This document shows, in pieces, positions 45,643-53,064 of a stretch of 64,000 bases of DNA. A program made the position numbers and the translations under genes. Where the stretch lies: NCBI RefSeq assembly GCF_000716445.1, contig NZ_JNWK01000028.1, positions 84,029 to 148,028 of the forward strand, written 5' to 3'. The notes under the pieces are model-generated. The model searched no databases, was not told where the DNA came from, and was given only the letters and a program-made list of their open reading frames with translations. Position 1 is the first letter of the stretch. Each line of letters starts with the position of its first letter. This DNA is from Streptomyces wedmorensis (lineage in GTDB: Bacteria > Actinomycetota > Actinomycetes > Streptomycetales > Streptomycetaceae).

Positions 45643-46095
45643 ATGGCGGAGACCAAGCGCAAGCCGGGAACGCCCGGGGCGTTCTCCCGGTGGATGCAGA
45701 AGCGAATGAACGCCCGAATGATCCGCAAGGTTCGCGACGGCAAGGCCACGTTCATGGGCATGGACGTGCTGATCCTCAACACGGTCGGCAGCCGCAGCGG
45801 TCAGCCGCGCGTCACGCCGGTGGCCTGGTTCGGCGACGGGAAGGACGCCTGGCTGAGCATCGCCTCGGGCGGCGGCACCCAGAACCCCGACTGGTACACG
45901 AACCTGATGGCCAACCCGGAGCGCGCGACGGTCGAGCTGCCCGGCGGCGACCCGGTGAAGATCACGCCCGTCAAGCTCGCGGGCGAGGAGCGCGAGGCGG
46001 CGTGGAAGCTCATCTCCACCGCGCAGCCCCGGATGATCAAGTACCAGAGCAAGTCCGAGCGCCAGTACCCGATCGTCAAGATGACCCCCCGGTAA
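45643..46095 (+). CDS. F420-dependent DDN-type nitroreductase family protein
   Basis: A 150-residue split-barrel protein of the deazaflavin (F420)-dependent nitroreductase family. The segments VLILNTVGSRSGQPRVTPVAWF, WLSIASGGGTQNPDWYTNLMANPE and ATVELPGGDPVKITPV are typical. Members reduce quinones and enones in actinobacteria. A quinone or ketone on the polyketide or sugar could be the substrate. ATG 45643 is chosen over GTG 45631 because GGAGG lies five bases before it. A long terminator follows. Confidence 0.85.
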   Translation: MAETKRKPGTPGAFSRWMQKRMNARMIRKVRDGKATFMGMDVLILNTVGSRSGQPRVTPVAWFGDGKDAWLSIASGGGTQNPDWYTNLMANPERATVELPGGDPVKITPVKLAGEEREAAWKLISTAQPRMIKYQSKSERQYPIVKMTPR

Positions 46096-46107
46096 GGCGG
46101 CTCGTAC

Positions 46108-46153
46108 GAAAGAGCGGCAGCCGGTGTCCTCGGACACCGGCTGCCGCTCTTTC
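46108..46153. terminator. Perfect 22-bp convergent terminator
   Basis: Arms 46108-46129 and 46132-46153 pair without mismatch, with A-run and T-run ends, between the convergent F420-type gene (ends 46095) and the Gfo/Idh/MocA gene (ends 46180). Confidence 0.9.
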
Positions 46154-46179
46154 GTCCTCCGGCCCCCGCCGGCCGCCGC

Positions 46180-47190
46180 TCAGCGAGCGACGGCGGTGGC
46201 GTGGGCGCGGATCCGGGCCATCAACTCGGCCTGCCGCACCAGGTCGTGGTGGTGCGCGGCGCGCGCCGCCGGGTCGACGACGGCGTCGTGGAACGCCGAG
46301 AACACACCGAGGAACTGGTCCGAGGCCGGCGCCGCGATCCGCGTCTCACGGTCCCGCTGCTCCAGGCGCAGCACGGGACGCGCGTCCCGCGCCGGGGTGA
46401 AGGCCCACTCCAGGGTCAGCCGCCCCTCGGTGCCCCAGAGGTCGTACGTCGACCGGTAGCTGTGCGACAGCCCGAAGGAGCAGTTCGCGGTGACACCGGC
46501 GTCGTCGCGCAGCAGCGCCACGCCCGACACGTCCACGCCGAGCTCCGGCGCGAACTCCAGGCCGGCCCCCAGCACCGTCGGCGCCGCCCCGAGGTACGCC
46601 TGGGCGGCGCGCACCGGATAACAGCCGACCTCCCACAGGGACCCGCCACCGAGCTCCGCCTGGTACTTGATCCCGTTCGGGTCGGTCGGCGGGATGCCGA
46701 ACACGCCGTTGAAGGCCCGGAGTTCGCCGATGGCCCCGTCGGCGAGGAGGGACTGCGCCAGATCGTGCTGGGGGTGGCGGAGGAACGCGAAGTTCTCCAT
46801 GACGAGCAGTCCGCGCTCCTCGGCGAGCGCGACGAGTTCCCGCGCGGTCTCCTCGGTGGAGACGGCCGGCTTCTCGATCAGGACGTGCTTGCCCGCCTTC
46901 AGCGCCCGGCGCGCCCATTCGGCGTGCTCGCTGTTGGGCAGCGGGATGTAGACCGCGTCGACGCCGGGCTGTTCCAGGAGCCGTTCGTACCCGGCGACGG
47001 CCTCGCAGCCGTACGGGGCCGCCACGCCCTCGGCCTTCTCCAGGGCACGGCTCGCGACCGCCACCAGGTGGAACGGCGACTCCTGGACGGCCGGGAGGGC
47101 CCGCCGTACGGCGATGTCGGCGCAGCCGATGACGCCGATGCCGATGCCGGGCTTCCGGTCGGATTCCTGAAGGGGTGTCAGAGCTTCCAT
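46180..47190 (-). CDS. Gfo/Idh/MocA-family oxidoreductase, probable deoxysugar 3-ketoreductase
   Basis: A 336-residue NAD(P)-dependent enzyme. The Rossmann segment is GIGVIGCADIAVRRALPAV, the family's Lys is in GKHVLIEKPAVST and the substrate part is GGGSLWEVGCYPVRAA. Relatives in antibiotic clusters reduce the 3-keto group of NDP-2,6-dideoxy-4-ketohexoses after 2,3-dehydratase action. This fits the sugar genes nearby, though no 2,3-dehydratase is seen here. ATG 47190 is the start. It is divergent from rmlA. Confidence 0.87.
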   Translation of the reverse strand: MEALTPLQESDRKPGIGIGVIGCADIAVRRALPAVQESPFHLVAVASRALEKAEGVAAPYGCEAVAGYERLLEQPGVDAVYIPLPNSEHAEWARRALKAGKHVLIEKPAVSTEETARELVALAEERGLLVMENFAFLRHPQHDLAQSLLADGAIGELRAFNGVFGIPPTDPNGIKYQAELGGGSLWEVGCYPVRAAQAYLGAAPTVLGAGLEFAPELGVDVSGVALLRDDAGVTANCSFGLSHSYRSTYDLWGTEGRLTLEWAFTPARDARPVLRLEQRDRETRIAAPASDQFLGVFSAFHDAVVDPAARAAHHHDLVRQAELMARIRAHATAVAR

Positions 47191-47396
47191 TTTCACAGAT
47201 CCACCTAAACGACAAGAGGAATTCGCGTGCCTGAACCGGGATGAGGCCAGCATGGAGAGGGGGTGCATTGTTCGTCAATGCCGCCGGTATTCGCTCTTCC
47301 CGCCCGCGAGCGAGGTGACTTTCGACGGTGCGTTCTCCCGATATAAAGTGCGGGCATCCGCCAAATTGGCACCGAATAGATTGAGGAGGCGCCACG
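47191..47396. promoter_or_regulatory. Divergent gap between sugar reductase and rmlA
   Basis: 206 bases without a gene, more AT-rich than its surroundings. Promoters for both directions must lie here, but no convincing pair of boxes or palindrome was seen. AGATTGAGGAGGCGCC before the rmlA start gives its ribosome-binding site. Confidence 0.4.
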
Positions 47397-48266
47397 GTGA
47401 AGGGCATCATCCTGGCCGGCGGCAATGGTACGAGGCTCCACCCGATCACCCTCGGTGTATCAAAGCAAATGCTCCCGGTCTACGACAAGCCGATGATTTA
47501 CTACCCGCTGTCGGCGCTCATGCTGGCCGGGATCACCGACATCGAGATCATCACCACCCCCGAGGACCAGGAGATGTTCCGCCGGCTGCTCGGCGACGGC
47601 TCGTGGCTCGGCATCAACCTGACCTACGCGGAGCAGGACAAGCCCCGCGGTCTCGCCGACGCGTTCCTCGTCTCCGCCGACCACATCGGCGACGACTCCG
47701 TCGCCCTGGTCCTCGGCGACAACATCTTCCACGGCTACGAGTTCGGCCCCATGCTCCAGCGCGCCTCGCAGGACCTGCGCGGCTGCGTCCTGTTCGGCTA
47801 CCCGGTGCGCGACCCCGAGCGGTACGGCGTCGGCACCCTCGACGACCGGGGCCGGCTGATCGCCCTGGAGGAGAAGCCCGCCAAGCCGCAGACGAACCTG
47901 GCCATCACCGGGCTCTACCTCTACGACAACCAGGTCGTGGACATCGCCCGCGAGCTGAAGCCCTCGGAACGCGGCGAGCTGGAGATCACCGACCTCAACC
48001 GCGTCTACCTGGAGCGGGGCGAGGCCACGCTGATCCCGCTCGGCCGCGGCTTCGTCTGGCTCGACACCGGGACCCACGACGCGCTCATGGAGGCCGGCGA
48101 CTACGTCCAGGTCCTCGAGCACCGGCAGGGCGTCCGCATCGCCTGCCTCGAGGAGATCGCCTGGCGCATGGGCTACATAGACCGCGAGACCTGTTACCGG
48201 CTCGGCAGCCGCCTCGCGAAGTCGTCCTACGGCCAATACATCATGGAAATGGCCGAGGCGGGCTGA
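47397..48266 (+). CDS. rmlA: Glucose-1-phosphate thymidylyltransferase (RmlA)
   Basis: A 289-residue short-type RmlA. The motifs are KGIILAGGNGTRLHPITLGVSKQ at the start, YYPLSALMLAGI, VALVLGDNIFHG and GRGFVWLDTGTHDALMEA. The lysine in the EEKPAKPQ block is also present. It makes dTDP-glucose from glucose-1-phosphate and dTTP, the first step to the deoxysugar. GTG 47397 follows GAGGAGG. The glycosyltransferase starts 58 bases later on the same strand. Confidence 0.94.
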   Translation: MKGIILAGGNGTRLHPITLGVSKQMLPVYDKPMIYYPLSALMLAGITDIEIITTPEDQEMFRRLLGDGSWLGINLTYAEQDKPRGLADAFLVSADHIGDDSVALVLGDNIFHGYEFGPMLQRASQDLRGCVLFGYPVRDPERYGVGTLDDRGRLIALEEKPAKPQTNLAITGLYLYDNQVVDIARELKPSERGELEITDLNRVYLERGEATLIPLGRGFVWLDTGTHDALMEAGDYVQVLEHRQGVRIACLEEIAWRMGYIDRETCYRLGSRLAKSSYGQYIMEMAEAG

Positions 48267-48324
48267 CCCCGAAAGAGCTCCGGAATCAACTGATCCGCAT
48301 TCTCACGGAAGAGGTACGACCTCC

Positions 48325-49398
48325 ATGAAAATACTGTTCACCGTCGGTGGCAGCCAGGCGGCCGTCTTCGGCGTCGCCCCCCTCGCCTCGGCCGCGCGGA
48401 ACGCGGGCCACGAGATCCTGCTCGCCGCCGACGAGCCGCTGATGGAGGCCGCGGCCTCCGTCGGCCTGCCCGCCGTCTGCATCACCCCCGAACGCATGCG
48501 CTACGGCCAGGAGTCCATGACGGCCACCGTCCGGCTCGACGCCCTCCTGGAGCTCGCCGGATCCTGGACCCCCGACCTCGTCGTCGGCGGCCTCTCGCAC
48601 GTCCCGCGGCTGCTCGCCGCCCGCCTGAAGGTCCCGTACGTCCGCCACATCTGGCACATCGCCCCGATGGCGCGCCGCGACCGCACCGCCGTGGCGGAAC
48701 TCCAGCCGGAGCTGGAGCGCCTCGGCCTCGCCGAACTGCCGGACCCCGACCTCTTCATCGACCTCTGCCCGCCGCCGGTCCGCCCCGAGGGCGCCCCCGC
48801 CGCACGGTCGATGCGCTGGGTCCCGCGGGTCAGCCAGCGCCGCCTCGAACCGTGGATGTACACGAAGCCCGAGGGCCGCCGCCGCGTGCTCATCACCGCC
48901 GGCACCCGCAACCTGATGCTCGACACTCCCGGCAGCTCGCTGCGGAAGCTCGTGGACGAACTGACCGGGACCGGTGCCGAGGTGCTCATCGCCGCGCTCC
49001 CCGAGGCCGCCGAGAAGTACGGTGCCGAGCTCGGCGACGTACGCATCGGCTGGCTGCCCCTCGACGTCGTCGCCCCCACCTGCGACCTGGCGGTCCACCA
49101 CGGCGGCGCCACCACCGCGATGACGCTGGTCAACTCCGGCGTGCCGCAGGTGATCATCCCCGACAACGGGTACGGCAAGGCCGTCGCGGAGTCGGTGGCC
49201 GGCTTCGGTGCCGCCCTGATGGTCGACAAGCACCGCCTCGCCGGCCGCGACGCCGACGAGGTGATCGTCGAGGCGTGCCGGACGATCCTGGCGGACTCCG
49301 GGTACGCCGAGCGGACCCGGCTCCTCGCCGCGGAGGCCGCCACGCTGCCCACCCCCGGCGAGGTGCTGCGCGAACTCGAGGCGCTCGTCGCCGCCTGA
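48325..49398 (+). CDS. GT1-family glycosyltransferase, short form
   Basis: A 357-residue GT-B enzyme. It opens MKILFTVGGSQAAVFGVAPLAS and has the donor-site VHHGGATTAMTLVNSGVPQVIIP. It is clearly a sister of the enzyme at 49.6-50.8 kb: both share RRLE.WMYTKPEGRRRVL and AVHHGGATTA. It lacks about 30 residues of the acceptor-domain loop present in the sister (around its residues 60-75), so the two probably bind different acceptors. It attaches a deoxysugar to the aglycone or to a first sugar. Confidence 0.88.
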   Translation: MKILFTVGGSQAAVFGVAPLASAARNAGHEILLAADEPLMEAAASVGLPAVCITPERMRYGQESMTATVRLDALLELAGSWTPDLVVGGLSHVPRLLAARLKVPYVRHIWHIAPMARRDRTAVAELQPELERLGLAELPDPDLFIDLCPPPVRPEGAPAARSMRWVPRVSQRRLEPWMYTKPEGRRRVLITAGTRNLMLDTPGSSLRKLVDELTGTGAEVLIAALPEAAEKYGAELGDVRIGWLPLDVVAPTCDLAVHHGGATTAMTLVNSGVPQVIIPDNGYGKAVAESVAGFGAALMVDKHRLAGRDADEVIVEACRTILADSGYAERTRLLAAEAATLPTPGEVLRELEALVAA

Positions 49399-49503
49399 CC
49401 CCCCACCGGAAAGGGCCGGCCGGTCTGCTGACCGTCCGGCCCTTCCGTGTGTCCGCGGCCGTCCGCTCCCGGTGACGACCGGCCGGCCCTCCACACGCCG
49501 ATC

Positions 49504-49546
49504 GCCCCGGGACCGTGGAGAGGGGGCTCTCCGTGGTCCCGGGGCG
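49504..49546. terminator. Terminator hairpins between convergent glycosyltransferases
   Basis: Arms 49504-49523 and 49527-49546 pair over 20 bases with two mismatches. An additional imperfect hairpin precedes it at about 49408-49445. Both lie between the convergent glycosyltransferase genes. Confidence 0.7.
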
Positions 49547-49570
49547 ACGGGCGTGCGCCGGACGGCGTGC

Positions 49571-50752
49571 TCAGCGGGAGACGAGGGCCTCCAGCTTGGG
49601 CACGATCTCGGCGGGCGTCGGCAGCGTCGAGATCTCCTTGGCGAGGAACTGCGTCCGCTCGGTGTAGCTCGGGTTCTCCAGGAGCTCCTTGCAGGCGGCC
49701 GCGATCGTCGCGCCGGGCGCCTGGTCGGGCTGCTCCTGCACCGGCCACAGCGTCTTGCCGGCGCCGAACCCGGTGATCGCCTTGGCGATCGACTCCCGGT
49801 GGTAGTTCGGGGGGAACTCCGGGGGGTTCTCCGGGATGATCAGCTGCGGCACGCCGTTGGCCATCAGGGTCGTGGCCGTGGTCGCGCCACCGTGGTGGAC
49901 CGCCAGGTCACAGGTGGCGGCGGCGACGTCCATCGGGATCCAGCCGACGCGGGCGTCGCCCAGCTGCCCGCCGAAGCGTTCGGCGGCACCGGGGGAGGCG
50001 GCGATGAGCACCTCGGCCCCCAGCTTGTTCAGCTCGCTGACCAGCAGCGGCATGGACCAGCCCGGGTCGCGGAACATCAGGCTGCGGAAGCCCGAGGTGA
50101 CGAGCACACGACGACGGCCTTCCGGCTTCGTGTACATCCAGCGCTCCAGGCGGCGCTGCGGGTTGCTGGGGATCCAGCGGATCGGCTGGGCCGTGGGGTC
50201 GTAGGACGGCCGCAGCGACGGCGGGGTGGAGTCGAGGAGCAGGTCGGGCTTGAGCAGCCCGTCCACGCCCAGGCGCTCCAGCTCGGGCCGGAGCTCCTCC
50301 TCCGCACCCGGGTCGATGCCGGTGAGCGGGATGCCCAGGTACTCGACCTGGCGGACGTACGGGACCTTGAGGTGCGCGGCGAGCAGCATCGCCGCGTAGC
50401 TCTGCGAGCTGCCGACGATGACGTCGGGGGTCCAGTCCTTCGAGAGTTCGAGGAGGGACTCGACGCCGGCCAGACCCATGCGGGCGAAGCCGCGGCCCTG
50501 GCCGAACATCTCCTCGTCACCGAGCTCGCGGGGGAACCGCAGACCCTTGCCGGGGTTGGTGATCCGCATGAAGTGCCGGATCGGGTCGACCGTGTAGCAG
50601 AACGTCGGAATTCCGATGGCCTCCGCGGTGTCCACCCACGGTTCGTGGGCGGCCAGCATGACCTGGTGACCCGCGTTCCGTGCGGCCGTCGCCAGCGGTG
50701 CGGCGGCGTAGAAGGTGGCCTGGCTGCCCGTGGTGATGAACAGGATTTTCAT
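49571..50752 (-). CDS. GT1-family glycosyltransferase
   Basis: A 393-residue GT-B enzyme. It opens MKILFITTGSQATFYAAAPLAT and has the donor motif LAVHHGGATTATTLMANGVPQLIIPEN. It is the full-length sister of the enzyme at 48.3 kb, with a complete acceptor loop (IRHFMRITNPGKGLRFPREL). Together with that gene and the one at 4.7 kb it indicates up to three sugar transfers. It starts at ATG 50752, after a 245-base divergent gap. Confidence 0.9.
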   Translation of the reverse strand: MKILFITTGSQATFYAAAPLATAARNAGHQVMLAAHEPWVDTAEAIGIPTFCYTVDPIRHFMRITNPGKGLRFPRELGDEEMFGQGRGFARMGLAGVESLLELSKDWTPDVIVGSSQSYAAMLLAAHLKVPYVRQVEYLGIPLTGIDPGAEEELRPELERLGVDGLLKPDLLLDSTPPSLRPSYDPTAQPIRWIPSNPQRRLERWMYTKPEGRRRVLVTSGFRSLMFRDPGWSMPLLVSELNKLGAEVLIAASPGAAERFGGQLGDARVGWIPMDVAAATCDLAVHHGGATTATTLMANGVPQLIIPENPPEFPPNYHRESIAKAITGFGAGKTLWPVQEQPDQAPGATIAAACKELLENPSYTERTQFLAKEISTLPTPAEIVPKLEALVSR

Positions 50753-50997
50753 GGCACTCCGGATGCTTTTCGTGAGACGCGGCCTGACGTATTTGTGAAC
50801 AGCACCGATGTTCCACAGCGCGCGCTTTTTCTGTCAATCGACAGCGAAAGGCGAGGGCGTTCGATTGCGGATTTCGCGCAGTTGAACACGGTGAACACTC
50901 GACCCTGTTGCCGCCGCACCGGGTCCTGACCACCATATGGTCAGGACGTGCAGGCGAGAAAGCCTCTTAAAAGCGGATACAGAAAGTGGTGGCCCAC
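50753..50997. promoter_or_regulatory. Divergent promoter region with TTGAACA/TGAACAC repeats
   Basis: This gap lies between the minus-strand glycosyltransferase and the plus-strand small gene. It contains TTGAACA at 50882-50888 and TGAACAC at 50892-50898, a short direct repeat related to the TTGAACG elements elsewhere. TCGATTG and CTCGACC lie on either side. No gene was found in it. Confidence 0.45.
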
Positions 50998-51261
50998 ATG
51001 AACACGCTGATCTACAACGCCCGAATGGCTCTCCGGGACGTCATGGAAGTCAACATCTACACGCAGGGCAACGACAAGGTGTATCTGACCGTTTTCCCGG
51101 ACCTGATCTGGGAGGGCACCGAGGAGACGCACACCGAGAAGGTCGTCCACGGCATCGTCGAGCGCCTGCACGACATGGACCTGGCCCTCGCCGGCGGCGA
51201 CGCCGACGTCAAGACCCTCGTGAATTCCGGCGTCGTGGAGATCGTCCGCAAGGTCGCCTGA
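50998..51261 (+). CDS. Unrecognised 87-residue protein ahead of the lyase gene
   Basis: A small soluble protein that I do not recognise. It reads as an alpha/beta mix with VMEVNIYTQGNDKVYLTVFPDLIWEG, then a helix EKVVHGIVERLHDMDLALAG and a final VKTLVNSGVVEIVRKV. ATG 50998 is preferred because GGTGG lies five bases before it; a GTG at 50986 is possible. It stands first in a plus-strand operon with the lyase and the GNAT gene, so it probably belongs to the hydrazine branch as a partner or carrier protein. No phosphopantetheine motif is present. Confidence 0.65.
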   Translation: MNTLIYNARMALRDVMEVNIYTQGNDKVYLTVFPDLIWEGTEETHTEKVVHGIVERLHDMDLALAGGDADVKTLVNSGVVEIVRKVA

Positions 51262-51326
51262 AATCCGGTGCGCCGCGCCGTCGCTTCCGGCGGGCCCGCG
51301 GCCATTCCTGAGGAGGTACGACGGTC

Positions 51327-52598
51327 GTGATCGCCCGTTATGCATTGCCCGAGATGACGGAGCTCTGGTCCGACCAGGCCCGCTACACCACCTGGGCCGA
51401 GGTCGAGGTGCTGGCCTCGGAGGCCCAGGCGCTCCTCGGGCGGGTTCCCGAGGCCGCCCTGGAGGACATCCGGCGGGCCAGGGTGCCGGCGGCGGCGCGC
51501 GTGGCGGAGCTGGAGCGGGACCGGGACCACGAGATCCTCTCCTTCCTCGCCGCGTTCTGCGAGGACCTGCCGGACGACTCCGCCCGGTGGGTCCACCTCG
51601 GGATGACGAGCTACGACCTGGTGGACACGGCGCTCGGGCACACCCTGGCCCGGGCCTGCGACCTCCTGATCGGCGCGGCGCGGCGGCTGCGCGGGGTGCT
51701 GGTCGACAAGGCGGTCGAGCACTGGGACACGGCGTGCATCGGCCGCACCCACGGCATGCACGCCGAACCCACCACCTTCGGCCACAAGATCGCCGGCTTC
51801 GCCTTCGCGGTCGACCGCTCGATCCGGCGTCTCGTGGACGCCCGTGAGCAGGTCGCGGTGGGCACCATCTCCGGCTCCGTCGGCACGTACGCGCTGATCG
51901 ACCCCTTCGTCGAAGAGCACGTGTGCGCCGCTCTCGGTCTGGGTGTGGAGCCGGCGCCGAGCCAGGTCGTGGCCCGTGACCGGCACGCCCAGCTCGTCCA
52001 GGCGATCGCGACCCTCGGTGCCTGCGTCGAGCAGATCGCCGTCGAGGTCCGGCTGCTGTCCCGCAGCGAGGTCCGCGAGGTGGAGGAGCCGCGCACGGCC
52101 GCCTACCAGGGGTCGAGCGCCATGCCGCACAAGCGCAACCCGACGACCAGCGAGCGGCTCTCCGGCCTCGCCCGGCTGCTGCGCGGGTACGCCGGGACGA
52201 TGCTGGAGAACGTGGCGCTCTGGCACGAGCGGGACCTGTCCCACTCGTCGGTCGAACGGGTCGTGCTGCCGGACGCGTTCACCGTCGCCCACTACCAGGT
52301 GACGGCGGCCGCCGACCTCGTCCGGGACCTCCAGGTGTTCCCGGACCGGATGCGGTCCGCGATCGACCAGACCAACGGCCTCGCCTACAGCTCGGCGGTC
52401 CTCGCCGACCTCCTGGAGAGCGGCAGCGAGCGGGAGAAGACCTACCGCATGATCCAGGACGCCGCGAACGGCGAGGACTTCTTCACCCTGCTCAGGACCG
52501 AGGGGATCGACGCCGATCCCGTCGGACCCGAGCGCTACCTGGTACACCACGACGTCATCTACAAGCGGTTGGAGAACCTTCGTGAGCTGGAGCATTGA
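51327..52598 (+). CDS. Adenylosuccinate-lyase-like enzyme (FzmQ/KinM type)
   Basis: A 423-residue member of the fumarase/aspartase superfamily, PurB branch. The signature GSSAMPHKRNP lies near residue 265, with HLGMTSYDLVDTALG and GRTHGMHAEPTTFGHK carrying the other active-site parts. In fosfazinomycin biosynthesis a protein of this type releases hydrazine from hydrazinosuccinate together with fumarate. Its place next to a GNAT gene is the same pairing. It is unlikely to be the housekeeping purB given its neighbours. It starts at GTG 51327, following GAGGAGGTACGACG. Confidence 0.88.
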   Translation: MIARYALPEMTELWSDQARYTTWAEVEVLASEAQALLGRVPEAALEDIRRARVPAAARVAELERDRDHEILSFLAAFCEDLPDDSARWVHLGMTSYDLVDTALGHTLARACDLLIGAARRLRGVLVDKAVEHWDTACIGRTHGMHAEPTTFGHKIAGFAFAVDRSIRRLVDAREQVAVGTISGSVGTYALIDPFVEEHVCAALGLGVEPAPSQVVARDRHAQLVQAIATLGACVEQIAVEVRLLSRSEVREVEEPRTAAYQGSSAMPHKRNPTTSERLSGLARLLRGYAGTMLENVALWHERDLSHSSVERVVLPDAFTVAHYQVTAAADLVRDLQVFPDRMRSAIDQTNGLAYSSAVLADLLESGSEREKTYRMIQDAANGEDFFTLLRTEGIDADPVGPERYLVHHDVIYKRLENLRELEH

Positions 52599-52983
52599 GC
52601 GGGAGAACGGACCCGACCTCGACCTCGGGGACGTTCTGCGGGTCTACCGCGAGTCGGGCCTCGGCGAGCGCCGGCCCGTCGAGGAGACCGAGCGCATGGC
52701 GGCCATGGTGCGGAACGCCAACCTGGTCGTCACCTGCCGCGTCGACGGCGAACTCGTGGGCATCGCCCGCAGCATCTCGGACTTCTCCTACGTGACGTAC
52801 CTGTCCGACATCGCCGTCGTCCGCGACCACCAGCGCTCGGGCATCGGCCGGGAGCTCATCGACGCGACCCGCAAGGAGGCGCCGCAGGCCAAGATCGTCC
52901 TGCTGTCGGCGCCCGCGGCGACCGAGTACTACCCGCACATCGGCTTCACCGCCCACCAGTCGGCCTGGGTCCTGAACCCCTGA
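52582..52983 (+). CDS. GNAT-family N-acetyltransferase (FzmR/KinN type)
   Basis: A 133-residue GNAT. The acetyl-CoA loop is VVRDHQRSGIGRELIDA, preceded by the strand YLSDIAVV and followed by IVLLSAPAATEYYPHIGF. In the fosfazinomycin pathway such an enzyme acetylates hydrazine, giving acetylhydrazine. The same step is likely here. GTG 52582 overlaps the end of the lyase by 17 bases, so translation of the two is coupled. A hairpin follows. Confidence 0.85.
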   Translation: MSWSIERENGPDLDLGDVLRVYRESGLGERRPVEETERMAAMVRNANLVVTCRVDGELVGIARSISDFSYVTYLSDIAVVRDHQRSGIGRELIDATRKEAPQAKIVLLSAPAATEYYPHIGFTAHQSAWVLNP

Positions 52984-53000
52984 GCCGTCCCCGTCCGCCC

Positions 53001-53030
53001 GTGCCCGCGTCCGTCCCCCGGCGCGGGCAC
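53001..53030. terminator. Convergent hairpin after the GNAT gene
   Basis: Perfect 9-bp arms at 53001-53009 and 53022-53030 with a 12-base loop, between the GNAT gene and the convergent multicopper oxidase. Confidence 0.55.
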
Positions 53031-53064
53031 CGGCATGTCCCCGCCCCCGTCGGCGGGAGCCTCG

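Noticed and set aside
51327..52598. The lyase as a nitrosuccinate lyase (CreD/FzmL type)
   Set aside because: Its signature GSSAMPHKRNP is that of the adenylosuccinate-lyase branch, which fits FzmQ-type hydrazinosuccinate lyase better.
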